Source of the DNA: Terfezia claveryi
Taxonomy: Eukaryota > Ascomycota > Pezizomycetes > Pezizales > Pezizaceae
Direction of reading: 5' to 3'
Assembly (NCBI GenBank): GCA_015179025.1
Contig: WHUX01000046.1
Span: forward strand, 248,001 to 312,000
DNA: 64,000 nt
Numbering within the stretch: the first letter of the stretch is position 1; each line of letters starts with the position of its first letter. Under the pieces are notes generated by a model. It did no database searches. It was not told where the DNA came from and saw nothing but the letters and a program-made list of their open reading frames with translations. Position numbers and translations under genes: made by a program. Shown piece by piece: positions 1 through 10,544 of this stretch.

Positions 1-1606
1 TCAACGTCGGCAATGGCATTGCTGCCAACCGCGCAACTTCATCAGTACCCCCCGTCGTGCTTGTCGTATTGGTATGCTTGCTCTGAGGATTCCCTGCGAG
101 TGGTTCTGTCGCGAATTTGTCTCCCAGCGGCTCTCGAAGCTCCGGATCCTGTGTCGACAATCCACGGCGTAGGCATATGACCGGTGTTCGTATTGGTGTT
201 GGATGTGTGACGTGAGCCCGAGCCGCAATGGCGCTCCTCCTAATAAACGGCCGTGTTCGAAGTATCATGATTGGGTATCCTGACAAATGGGAACAAAATC
301 TAGTGTTTTGTAAAGGAAGGTCTCTCAAGTAAATGCAAGTTGACAGGGACTAAATACTGAAGATATATCGACTTGTCACACATGATGGCAGGCAATTTGC
401 AATATATTAACTCCCTGGACGTTGAGAAAGAGAACTCCGTCAAAAGACCAAAGCCGTCGCACAGCAAGTGGCTCCGAGGATCTAAGTGGATAATTAAGAA
501 GACCGCATGCAGGTAATGGTAGGGGAATACAATTATGGATGGATGGAGTCGGAGGTGATTGGCTGTGCTTCTCTTTTGCTGGGTGTGGTGAATAGAACGG
601 TGAGATGCGCGATAAGGCGCCTAAGCGGATTACCTAATCCCTTGATACATACCTACAAAACAAACCAAACAGAATCAATAGGTAATAAAGTATAGGAAAA
701 CCTTGAGAGAGTTTTTGAAGATATGTATACCTGAATCCCTTGATCAGAGTATCATCATGTCCAATCTTATCTTCCCACCGCCGTGCACCAAACCCCCATT
801 TATGTGTCAGAGAGCTGGAAGCGCTCTTCCTGGGTGTTGTCAGGCTTACCAAACCCGTTCTCTGACCTAAGTCACGACCTCCTTGCATTTTCGTACAGCA
901 AGATCGACAGCAAGATCGACAGCAAGGACTTCGTATTCCCCACCTGAAGCAAAGTTCGAGAGCTTGTGCAACCACATAATGCTCGCCAAGCCCGCTTATA
1001 GCCTTTTCGTGACTTCGGCAACACTCACAGTTCAGGGTAATGGCCTGGGGACTAAAAATTCACGCGCGTCACGAACTCGCTCCTGAAATAAATCCACTGT
1101 TCGGTAAGGCGACTAAATTGTAACGTATTATAGCCATCAACTGTAAAAGCAAGAAATTTCCTCCCCTCAATCTCGAAGACTTATTTTCTATGAGAATACT
1201 TCTGATCAAGTTTCAACCAACCACTCATAGAGGAAGGAAAGAAAAGAAATTGGTTAAAAAAAAATGTAAAAAGAAATAAAAGTGAGAGCAAAGAATATCT
1301 GTTAAGCCGAATCTGCAACGAGAGACAATAGAGAGACGGAATTATATGAGAATTGTAATTTTTTGATCTTGTAAAAAGCAAAGGTTTAACATTAACCAGA
1401 CTTAAAATACACGCAACATAATCCTGTAACGAATCATAGTTGACATGTATGGGAAGTCCGGTTGTAGGTACGAGCTGAGCATGAAAAAGGCAAATTTTTT
1501 GTAATACTCGGTTCAGCGCATTGTGGTAGGTCTCTGATATAATTAGCCCTCAGCCTAGAAGAAAACGTCCTTTATAGAAACATACCTTTGCTAAAGTGTT
1601 AATACC
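1..1606. other. No supportable gene
   Basis: Only short open frames (under 115 codons) occur on either strand, none with recognisable composition or a domain. A 14-bp direct repeat containing agcaagatcgac occurs twice near 898-925. The rest is AT-rich, with pyrimidine runs around 1240-1280. It could be intergenic sequence or the promoter/UTR region of neighbours. Confidence 0.4.
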
Positions 1607-3436
1607 TTAAAAGTGGTAAAGCCATTCTTCTTCCCACTCCTTGTTCCAATCCTCATCTGGGATGATAACGCTTGTCGAGAGATGGCCAGGAACCGTGGTT
1701 GATGCTTGCACTGAACCAACCACTGGAGCAGGAGTACTTGCTATAGCATGAGTTGTGGTAATTGCCTGCGAAAGTACCGCCGGAGCTATAACTTCGGATA
1801 GGGTCATGAGTTCTGACAAAGCAGACATGGACGTTGTCGCAACAGCGGGAATAGCGGAAGCCTGGTTATCAATGATAGTCGTCTGCCGAATCATGCTCGA
1901 TATGTCTGTAACTCGTTGGTCCAGAAGGGCTGGCAACAAAACGCCATTATCATCATCTGCATCAAGGGAAATCAAATCTTCGGACACCTCGCTCGCAGTG
2001 TCCATTTCATCACCAGGAGTCGCTTGTCTGCTGTTAAAACTGTTGCGTCTGGGCCCGTGTGGACCTCTAATAGTCGTATCAGATTCGGCATCGCTCATAG
2101 AGGCATCGACACTCGTGGTTTCTCCCGACTCAGAACCAACCATAAAAGTGTCCTTGGCGCCGTCTTTGTAGCTGCCCTTGTCGCCATCCACAGCATCCGC
2201 ACTAACCCAAGCGTCAGGGTAATTGCAACCCTGAGTCGCCAACCATTCACGTTTCTCCTGTTGGTACGTATCCCAAGCTGCTCCTCTGTAATAGTCCCCT
2301 CTAGCACCAGGTGTAGACTGGCTTGGTCTTGGGACATTCATATACCGGTTTGGATCATTGGGATCTAGTATGTAATGTTTCTTAACGCCTTCAGACCTGG
2401 GAAGCTCACCGAAGTTGAACGAAGCCTGCTTTGTATATCGATCAGACAACCAGCGCTTGACGTGAAGTGCCATACCAAAAGTGCGAGTAGGATAGGTACG
2501 GATGCCAACAGCCGCTTTCAACTGATTCGAAATTGGGGCCAGTTGCAAGGCCTTAGATTCAATATGGGAATCAGAGTATCTGCGTCGACTCTTTCCGTTG
2601 CCGTAGTGGTCATTCTTGCGAGCTGGTGTACGTTCTGAAGAACGACGGTATCTCCTTGGGCTCTCGCCACGACGTATACATGAATCCCTGGACCTAGTGC
2701 GCCTATGAGATCGATTGGGAGAAGGTGGGGGCGCATATGACTTCCTGCCGTAATTATCGCCAATGCGGTTATCGCGCAAATTTCCACGCCTTCTAGGCAA
2801 GTCCCCTCGATTCCTGTGGTAAAAGAGCTCTTTATGACGGTTTCGGAGCCTGGTAAGCATTCGTTTCAGGTACTCTATTTCCACGGCCTTAATTCTGCCG
2901 GCTCTATGAGGACCATCATACCCATCCAATTCATCGAGTACCTGCAATTCGTCCTCCCATTCGCTCCCCTGGTCATCATATTTAAACTCCCCTGTCCATC
3001 TGTCATTGTTGCCAAGTTGGTTATTTCGGAAATCAGAGCCTTCTCCACGCGGATTGTCATAGTCAAAGTAGGCAACATCGCGTTCAACGGCGTCATAACG
3101 GTCTCGAGCAATAGGAGACATAGATCTTGAGGACCGACGTAGCTGAACTCGCCGCCGACTCTTACGTTCCTTTGACCGTCCACGCTCACCTCGCCCCTCG
3201 CGCCCGTCATAGTGATCCCAGCCTCGCCGAGCCCTAGAGTAATTTGAAGAACCGTTCCTTCCCCCATATACCTTTTCCAGATAGTGGAACCGGTTTGGGT
3301 GCTTGGTCTTAAGTGAGCTCAATGAAGGCCGTTGAGCAGAAAAGATAGCACTCTGCTTCCTTGCAGCATACACCAGCTTCCCACCTCTATGAGCTGTAAA
3401 GCCCTTGCTTGGCCCTGATCGGTTGCCTGAAACCAT
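1607..3436 (-). CDS. Arginine/serine-rich hypothetical protein, 609 aa
   Basis: This is a single open frame of 609 codons on the minus strand, starting at the ATG at 3436. I do not recognise the family. Residues about 65-120 and 215-300 are rich in Arg, Ser, Asp and Gly, with RS/SR dipeptides and an SRSMSP motif like RS-domain RNA-binding or splicing-associated proteins. Between them, around residues 180-205, is a short amphipathic stretch (VEIEYLKRMLTRLRNRHKEL) that could be a coiled coil. A more ordered segment around 320-430 contains WLSDRY and DPNDPNRYMNVPRP. The C-terminal third is acidic, then Ser/Thr/Ala-rich, and ends in a Trp/Glu-rich tail (DEDWNKEWEEEWLYHF). No zinc finger, RRM or transmembrane segment is visible. 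A nuclear role is only an inference from the RS-like composition. The long uninterrupted frame argues for a real gene. Confidence 0.6.
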   Translation of the reverse strand: MVSGNRSGPSKGFTAHRGGKLVYAARKQSAIFSAQRPSLSSLKTKHPNRFHYLEKVYGGRNGSSNYSRARRGWDHYDGREGRGERGRSKERKSRRRVQLRRSSRSMSPIARDRYDAVERDVAYFDYDNPRGEGSDFRNNQLGNNDRWTGEFKYDDQGSEWEDELQVLDELDGYDGPHRAGRIKAVEIEYLKRMLTRLRNRHKELFYHRNRGDLPRRRGNLRDNRIGDNYGRKSYAPPPSPNRSHRRTRSRDSCIRRGESPRRYRRSSERTPARKNDHYGNGKSRRRYSDSHIESKALQLAPISNQLKAAVGIRTYPTRTFGMALHVKRWLSDRYTKQASFNFGELPRSEGVKKHYILDPNDPNRYMNVPRPSQSTPGARGDYYRGAAWDTYQQEKREWLATQGCNYPDAWVSADAVDGDKGSYKDGAKDTFMVGSESGETTSVDASMSDAESDTTIRGPHGPRRNSFNSRQATPGDEMDTASEVSEDLISLDADDDNGVLLPALLDQRVTDISSMIRQTTIIDNQASAIPAVATTSMSALSELMTLSEVIAPAVLSQAITTTHAIASTPAPVVGSVQASTTVPGHLSTSVIIPDEDWNKEWEEEWLYHF

Positions 3437-3879
3437 TGCTCAATGCACGGGCTGTCGGAAAATCTTTCAGTATAATAACACATCAATGAACGTCAAACTC
3501 GGAATGAGGGAGTAAGCAAAGGATAGGGATACCTACCAGAAAGAAAGGAACGATAAATCGGCAAAGGCAGTAGGTCTGTAGGAATCGGTGGTAGAAGCAA
3601 TGTAGATTGTATGTTCCCTCAACGAGTTGTGTTTGTTTCCCTTGAAGAGTATCCCTCGCATCCGCTGTCAAATGCTAGTACCCGCTTGGGCTATTGGAAG
3701 CTGATGCTCGTGTTCGTATCCTTTGGAAATGTGGAATATGCCCAGACTACAAGGCTATAAGAACCATGCGTGGGTAGAAGTTATTGTGTGATTCAGGTAA
3801 TGTAGGGATAGAATGAAATGCCACATAAGATGCCGAGTATGCTGAGTCGCAAAGAAGTCGCACCTGCCCTACACATATG

Positions 3880-4560
3880 TTAGGGTATACCCAGCCGAAG
3901 TTGAGACGATGCCGATGTCATCCACTGGCAGCCCCCTTGATAATTTGGCTGGCATATAGAACTTGAGATGTAGAGCTTAAGACACGATACCCAGCACCTT
4001 AAACAATCATGGATTCTGGAAGCTCTAGTATATATGAGCCCAACTGTATGATTGAATATCAACATTATTCTCGAGAAACCACTTTGACAAACGGTCTCTA
4101 CCGAGGCCCCGCCGGGCGTCCCCTCAGGCTCAGAAATCGTCTCAACCTCAACTACACCTCCCCCAAGCAGCCATTCATTGCTGTATTCTTCATCCCTCAC
4201 TTGGAGAGCTTTCCATGATAGTGATTTCAGCCGTGTTATAAACTCGCGGACGTCCTTCTTCTCTCCCTCTAACACTATCACGCCAGGGTATCTGGCCCTT
4301 GAGAAACCGCTGAGTATAAGTCCCTTAGACCAGGAAAGTATGTCCTTCCTTATCTGGGTTGATAGTAGATGATGACTGCATATGAGCGCCGGCAGATTCC
4401 CTCTCTAATAGAAAATTGTGCTTCCACTTCGGCCGCCACAGGCTGCACAGGGTGTTTTTCATCCATATCATCCGAGCGGAAATCTAAAACCACTGAGATC
4501 AGCAATCAAACAATACCTAGAGCCCCTGACTCATCCCTGCTAGACACTCTGGTCTTGTTC
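3880..4560 (-). CDS. Partial RWDD2-like protein (RWD-domain family, DUF1115 C-terminal part)
   Basis: Minus-strand translation around 4380-4180 reads HHLLSTQIRKDILSWSKGL, then LILSGFSRARYPGVIVLEGE, then REFITRLKSLSWKALQVRDE. This matches the C-terminal domain of RWDD2-type proteins: the HHI-KRKxILxWAKxLxLxGFS-PGVVxxEG pattern followed by a W-K-x-hydrophobic-x-R stretch, as I remember it. The reading frame breaks upstream near 4380, where tgcag could be an intron acceptor. A preceding exon candidate (4440-4500, minus) contains DFRSDDMDEKHPVQP. The downstream end (3880-4100) does not match the family well, so another intron may lie there. The N-terminal RWD domain was not found. It could be a multi-exon gene or a decayed fragment. 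The molecular role of the family is poorly defined. Confidence 0.5.
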
Positions 4561-4569
4561 AATCAAGAT

Positions 4570-6020
4570 GTATGGGTATATAGGTATATGGGTGTATATG
4601 CACCAGGCTCCACTTTCGCCCTTCATCCGTGAGCTTTGCCCTCAACTTTTCTCGCTCCGGCCCTGCCATATTCGCCCTGTCATATTCGAGATATGTGCTT
4701 GGTAGGAAGTATTATTCTAAGAGTATGCACTTCTGTACAACAGACCCAAGTGTGAATTTTTCTCGTTCGATGCTGCCATATTACAGAACGGGGTGTTAAC
4801 ATACATGGATTAAACGGATACCAAAATGGAAATCCTTGTTGTGTTCTATCTGTCATTCTGTTATTGTATATATATACCCACTCCATTGTCGGTGTTTGAG
4901 AGTTTTTCTTTTTTTTTTCTTTTTTTATACACGGATGCTGATACTGCAATATTCCTGGAGCTTGAGCTCCAGTGCTTGGTCCTTACCTTACGCAATGTCG
5001 TGAATCCAGTGAAACTCTGCTGGGTACATGCTCCACAATATTACCACTTCATCCACCTGGAGTTGTCTATTTTCGTGATTTGACATGACTTTTGAACCTC
5101 GATAATTCGAAGGATTGTGAAGGCGATTTGTGTATCGTTAACGACCTGTAAATGACCCTTAGTCTACCTAGGTTGTTTCATACAGTGAGATTCTTGGCAC
5201 CAAGACTTTATGTCATGGAATGCAGACGGTGGTAAATAATTCTCAGCTCTGCGACCACGAAGTCGCACCAACATAACACCTTGGTATGTACTCCGTACAT
5301 GCCTTCTCTTCTTCAACAATACCCTCGAGCAATTTGACTTTATCATTATACTCCTTCTATTTATCACTCGTTAAGAGAAATCACAACTGTAACTTTGGGT
5401 AAATGCCTTCTTTCCTTCAATAGTCGCCTTCCAAAATGAATATTTTCAGAATTAATTAATTTACTTTATTTATGGTAGCTGAACTCTCGACCCCTCCCCC
5501 TGCAACCTTTCCCTCTATAGCATTCTCAATCATGACAGATAAGTCTTCAATAGTTTTGGGACCTCCAATACCCCCTTCAAGGACCACCGCCCCCAATATC
5601 TACACTCTCTCTCTACTCCCTCTATAGGCCGAATATTGCATGAATAGGCCCATAACCACTAGAAGACCTCTACCTAGCATCTGTTGCCACTGCTGTTGAA
5701 GGTGGAATGTGTAAAATGGCAAAACTAGAGGTCCTAATTTATAGTACTAATCTCCTTAAATAATTACTTCTAAGAGCTCTATTATACCTCTCCTCTTGTT
5801 ATGAACCCCCTCAACATGTCCATGAACCTCGACTGATATCACTGGCAACGATATACCCAGACCACGTCCTTGTATCGCCGGTACTATTAGTATTGCCAGT
5901 AACCCATATACTTGATATAACCATGTCCCTCAGTAACCCACGCACTTGCCTGTTTGAGTACTGTCACAGATTATACTTACAAACATGGTTGAAACCGTTA
6001 CCTTACGTGTCTACACCTGA
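4570..6020. other. No gene seen; AT-rich intergenic sequence
   Basis: No open frame over 90 codons has protein-like composition. A T-rich tract lies at 4908-4927. From about 5440 the sequence is pyrimidine-rich and low in information. I see no RNA gene or transposon end. Confidence 0.4.
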
Positions 6021-6365
6021 TCTGACTGTTGGCTGAGAGAACCAACCTCGTTAGATCCAGAAGTACCTTGGAGAGCCATCAGCTATATTTATAGGAAGAA
6101 CTAGACATAGGCAGCTAATCTCACCAGTATCTTCTGTTGGACTGCTGCATAGGAGCGAACTAGACGTAGTTGGATCCAGGAGGGGTTCATTAGCTATGCC
6201 ATTAATACCACCAGACATAGGGCAGTTGATCTCACCACCATTCTCTATCTGATTGTTGCCTAAGAGAACTCAACATCCTTAGTTCAGAAGTACCTGGGAG
6301 AGCTATCAGCTATGCCTATAGAAACAACTAGACATAGGGCACTAACCTCATGATCATCCGCTGCC
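6021..6365. repeat. Degenerate tandem repeat, about 115-bp unit, three copies
   Basis: Three successive diverged units share the same order of landmarks: a ctgttggctgagagaac-like start, then gatccagaagtacctggag, then catcagctatg, then aactagacatagggca followed by ctcacca. Units begin near 6021, 6140 and 6253. Mutual identity looks about 70-80 percent, so the array is old. No coding capacity is seen. Confidence 0.6.
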
Positions 6366-6683
6366 CGAGGGCTTGACAATGTGGCCCCACCCCTCCGCAT
6401 TTTGCAAGGGTCCCTAGTGACACGACTCTCGCCCTGTTATTTTAATTTTTTATTTTTATACCCGAGACCCCGGTCGGGCGGTGAGGTATCGATATACCAC
6501 TGCGAAGACTAGGACTATGAACAATATGATTGTCTGCTCGTCCCTATTTCCTGTTAGCAGCCTTACACAAACGTTATACCTTGTAAATGAAAACCGAAAC
6601 ACTCACATTTGTAGATTGCAGTTAGATATATAGAAAAAATATATCTAGATGGTATGGATAGATAGTAGTATAGTGGTGGGGGG

Positions 6684-6732
6684 TTGGAAAAAAGGAAAAG
6701 AAGAAGAAGGAGGAGGAGAAGCAGAAGAAGAT
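6684..6732. repeat. Purine-only low-complexity tract
   Basis: The plus strand is nearly pure A/G, with GAA and GGA triplets (gaagaagaaggaggaggag). It is a polypurine microsatellite within non-coding sequence. Confidence 0.7.
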
Positions 6733-7013
6733 ATATCTGGATAGACTGTTACAGCGCAAGGCAGACAGGGGTAGGGGGTATGCGAATTATTGTGAGTCAG
6801 GTGATATGTGCGAATTTGATGATTGGAGGCCTGACGGACCCCGCTTCCTATATATATGCCCATATCGTGTATCTAGCTTTTGGCTCTTCGAGCAATGTTC
6901 TAAGTTCAAACCACACCCGTACGTACAGCAGTTAGGCCCGAGCTATCTGATCTTGCCTTCGCTCGACCTTCTAATAACCCTCCAAATACCCGTATTCCAA
7001 CAATATGCCTTGA

Positions 7014-7358
7014 TCACCGGCTCGCCCCTAACATGGGTAAATAGGTAAGGTCTATGATGGCTCCAGAAGATATGAGGTGGCCATCGATGACATCGAGAAG
7101 GCGAGGGGTCTTGAGCTTGAAGATTGGTATAGAGATTTTACTAACGAACGTCTGATTAATGAATGCAATTCCTGAAGCACCACAATCTATGAGAGCTGAT
7201 GTAACCACTGTTTTATAATTGAATTTGACAGTTATATGTATAATAAAGTGCTCACCAAACAAGCGAGACTCATCAACAGACATAGGTGTAGGGACAGAAA
7301 ACGCAGAAAAGACACATGATTTGTGTTGAAATGACCATTTCTTTACGCATATAGTCAA
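7014..7358 (-). pseudogene. Ty3/Gypsy retropepsin relic (family B-like)
   Basis: The minus-strand frame contains VDESRLFGEHF followed by SALIDCGASGIAF and LKTPRLLDVIDG. It is colinear with the protease segment at the start of pol in the family B elements (33100-33340). The catalytic Asp and flap-side glycines are recognisable, and the motif is D-C-G, as in B2. Only about 100 residues remain. No gag, RT or LTR flanks it, so this is an isolated fragment of a diverged B relative. It is older than the nest to the right, judging by many substitutions (for example KISIPIFKLK against KFSIPMSKLK). Confidence 0.8.
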
Positions 7359-7870
7359 GTCTCTCCGCTATGTATTGCTGATACCTATTGCGAGTTGCGT
7401 TATTTCTTCTTCTTCACGTGTCTTCATACTTGCTGTTCACATGTATTCACTGTCTTCGCTTACTAGTCTATGTATCAATATCCGCATGTGCTTTCGCATG
7501 TATTTACGCATCTGGCATAACTGCTTGCGCGTACTCATGGTATTACTGCTCTTAGGATAGCTAGCTTAGACTGCTTCGTTGAACGTTTTACCCTGATCTC
7601 GGCTCTACATATACGAGCTCTCAGGACACTCATGTATTGATATGCTTCTCTAGATAGACTCAATAAGACTGTCTACTCTTGACCGAACATCACACACTCG
7701 CACGCTCTTCTCGCTCTTGCACTCGCATCACCCTGCTTCACTGCACTAAGAGTCCACCGCTGCATCCTCCATTCAATACCCAGCGATACCACTCGCTCAG
7801 TAACCTTTCAATAACTTGGGGCAGGTCCCTTGCTACTTCAGCCAAAAAAAATTCGCGTCACGACGCACCG

Positions 7871-8115
7871 ACAATTCTCGCTGCATCCCATGCATCACGA
7901 AATCTTGCTGCGTCATATGCGTCCCATGCACGCCCTCTAGTCTCATGCCTCAGTAGCAAAAGCGAAGCTATGCGAACGACTAGAGTCTTGGTATGTATGA
8001 GACTACACGCCCTCAGAATATATGGGTAGCGTCAGGTACATCACGTAATTCTTGCTGCCTCCCATGCATCCCCTGCGCGCCCTCAGAATATGTAGACAGT
8101 GTCAGGTGCGTCCTA
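7871..8115. repeat. Imperfect tandem duplication, about 71-bp unit
   Basis: The block cgccctcagaatat followed by gtcaggt and cgt/cat starts near 8008 and again near 8079. A related partial unit precedes it (ctgcgtcatatgcgtcccatgcacgccct, near 7908-7935). The motif cttgctgc-cccatgcatc also recurs. There is no convincing gene in 7360-8540; the frames there simply follow the repeat. Confidence 0.55.
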
Positions 8116-8579
8116 TGCTTTCTAGGTATTTTTTCATCTTATTTCTTCACAACCTCATTCCCAACGCCAACTACTATTTTCTTTACTTATCAACACATTT
8201 TACCTGTCATGCGTCCAATGTCTCTATCATTTGTGCACTCACCCCTCAGTTGCGCACTCACTACTACTGTACGCTGTTCACTACAATTCCCCAGGAAACT
8301 TAAGTCTATAGAATCGCTACCATGATCAATTCCATGTTTACTTTTACCCCATACAGCTATTTCCTCAACTGTACTAGGCTGTGCACACCTGGAGGAGCTC
8401 TAATCTGACGTGGGCTTGTTTTATGACAGCGCAGGCTGGTTCTAAGTCACGGGAAGCTGGATCCGACATTAGGGGGCTGGCAGCATAGTGATCCCCATTT
8501 CCCAGGTGTGGCCGCCTTAGAGAATTTTTCTCATCATTCCCCCAAGTTCACACTGACAACACGGGCACTTATTTCTATT

Positions 8580-8878
8580 GGGCTATTTGCACGCTGACTT
8601 CCAGGGCTATTTGCACGGTCGGGTATATGGGCTATTTGCATGCTGATTTCTAGGGCTATTTGCACCCGGATATATGGGCTATTTGCACACTGATTACTAG
8701 GGCTATTTGCACGGTCAGATGTATGGGCTATTTGCACCCGAACATATGGGCTATTTGCACGCGGATATATGGGCTATTTGCACGCTGATTTCTGGGCTCA
8801 TTTGCTCGCTCAATTCTAGGCTCATTTGCATACAGATATAGAGGCTAGTTTGTCTAGGCTTGTTTGCACAGTCATATA
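8580..8878. repeat. Minisatellite with 24-bp units and gggctatttgcac core
   Basis: Nine units begin gggctatttgca, followed by four degenerate ones (ggctcatttgc, ggctagtttg, ggcttgtttgcac). Each core is followed by a variable 10-12 bp segment of two types, gctgatttcta-like and ggtcagatatat-like. These partly alternate, suggesting a 48-bp higher-order unit. Units decay towards the right. The minus-strand frame 8534-8737 (ANSP/MQIAH repeats) is a by-product of the array. Confidence 0.85.
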
Positions 8879-8971
8879 GTGCGGATTTGGGCAGTGATTT
8901 TGGGGTGTGTTCGCAGGTGCTTTGGGCAGTGATAAGATATTGTCAATTGTCTATTTAGCTAGTTTAGATTA

Positions 8972-9119
8972 CCGCATCCACTGGTGTATAACGATCCTTG
9001 TCAGTTTAAAGACAAAGGTCGAGCTTATGCAGTAAAGGTGATAAAATAGGTGGATGGTAACACGCTCACTGAGGATAACAGTTAAACTGACAAGGATCGT
9101 TGTTCGCCAGTGGATGCGG
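8972..9119. mobile_element. 148-bp MITE-like element flanked by TA
   Basis: The left end reads ccgcatccactgg...aacgatccttgtcagttta, and the right end is its near-perfect reverse complement. This gives a terminal inverted repeat of about 37 bp with four mismatches. The dinucleotide TA lies at 8970-8971 and 9120-9121, as expected for the TA target duplication of Tc1/mariner/pogo-type elements. There is no coding capacity, so it would depend on a transposase elsewhere. Confidence 0.75.
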
Positions 9120-9289
9120 TATATCGAGAATAATACAAATTTTTGGAAATACATAAATTGCGGGTAGTAGAGACAAACAAGCGCAATCGCGCCTATACTA
9201 GTAGCTTATTCTGCAATCGCATGTTACGCAAATTATAACTCCACTCAGAGAGAAGATGAGATTATGACGGCGTGAAAGAAGGAGACAAA

Positions 9290-9410
9290 CAAGATCGATC
9301 TTGGAGGAAGCCAACAAATAGGATGGATCTTGGAGGAAGCTAACAAATAGGATATATCTGTGAGGAAGCATAGAAATAACATACATCTATCAGGAAGCGG
9401 GATAAAAAGG
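9290..9410. repeat. Four-copy tandem repeat, about 29-30 bp unit
   Basis: Successive units carry gatcttggaggaagc-aacaaatag. The first two are nearly identical and the last two (catagaaataac, gggataaaaagg) are more diverged. No coding function is seen. Confidence 0.6.
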
Positions 9411-9678
9411 ATTTGCTTGTGGACACATGAAGTGGAGTGATTTCCGTCGAACGAAGTGCAAGGTTACAGTTGGCATCGGAATCGGCAGTTATGTACAAGG
9501 GCGTCCTGTGCTCCAGACGCAGCCGACGCAGATATTATTTTTGCTGATGCATATTGGAATGGATTCCAAGATTTGTCACCCAGTTCCATACGGCACCTAA
9601 GGGGTTCCACAACCACAGATAATTGCAATATGCTAGGCCTAAGAAAGCAGTAACTATGCTAGTAGGTTTATTACCATT

Positions 9679-9721
9679 TGCTGCGGTGGGTGACCACGCG
9701 GGAAAGTCTCCCACCGCAGCA
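9679..9721. repeat. Perfect 12-bp inverted repeat
   Basis: TGCTGCGGTGGG (9679-9690) and CCCACCGCAGCA (9710-9721) are exact reverse complements around a 19-nt loop. This could be a stem-loop or the remnant of a short inverted-repeat element. No target duplication is obvious. Confidence 0.55.
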
Positions 9722-10079
9722 CGCAATGGGTTTTTAGAATTTTTGACTTCTTGTTTCGGTAGCATAGGATGGTTGCCTTTTTGAGAAATCACACAGGTAG
9801 TCCTTTTTAGTCTCGATCAGACCAGTCCTTTTTAGTCCTTTTTTGGCTCATACCTTTTCCAGTATCTCCCAGTCTTACCCTTTTTGTAATTAAGCTGGTT
9901 CTATCTTGGTAGTCTCACTACCATACTATTTTTGGTCTGGTTATCAATTTTAGATCGAGACTCCACCAGTTCTACCACGCCAACAGGCAGTTGAGGTGAG
10001 CCCTTGGCACGTAGTGCAACCAGACTAAGTAGCCTCATGTTTGAAGTCTGATTTGGATCCCAAATGCCAGCTGTGCTAG

Positions 10080-10544
10080 TACAGATGACGCTCGATACAA
10101 GCATATCGTCCGGACGGCGAGGAATATGCTTATATCCAATATATTCTTATATCACGAGAAAATGAGTAAGTATAGAATAAATTCGGAAAAGTTGCGGAAT
10201 AGCATTATCGATATGACAGAAGTATACAGGAGGCAAATAAAGAGATATACGGAAGTACAGGGGCCATAATCTCAAGAGGAAGAGAGCCATAATTTGCAAA
10301 GTAGCGATTGTGTATTGAGCTTCGTTATGTCGTATGCCAACGTTGCAGGGTTATTTCTTATCGATAAGCATCTCTTTGTGGCTTAGTGCGTCGCTTGATC
10401 AAGCATACTATGGTGACTAAGCGAAAAAAAAAAAGAATATTCTAAGTATCCAAAATATGCTTATTTACTATGTGGGACCGGCGGAGGTATTCTTGTATCG
10501 ATATATGCTTATATCTGGTATGCTTGTATCGAGCGTCATCTGTA
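10080..10544. mobile_element. 465-bp TIR element (MITE) including its TA ends
   Basis: Starting at 10080, TACAGATGACGCTCGATACA and the next six bases are repeated exactly in reverse complement at 10519-10544. This gives a perfect 26-bp terminal inverted repeat including a TA at each extreme end, which may be the TA target duplication. Subterminal atgcttatat motifs recur on both sides. No transposase frame lies inside. The right end abuts the LINE fragment directly. Confidence 0.75.

Noticed and set aside
8534..8878. CRISPR-like array of short repeats and spacers
   Set aside because: Repeats are degenerate, spacers are of two related types rather than unique, and the host is eukaryotic with no cas genes.
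9535..9792. 85-codon minus frame with Trp-rich stretch
   Set aside because: It overlaps the 12-bp inverted repeat, and has no domain or homologue that I recognise.
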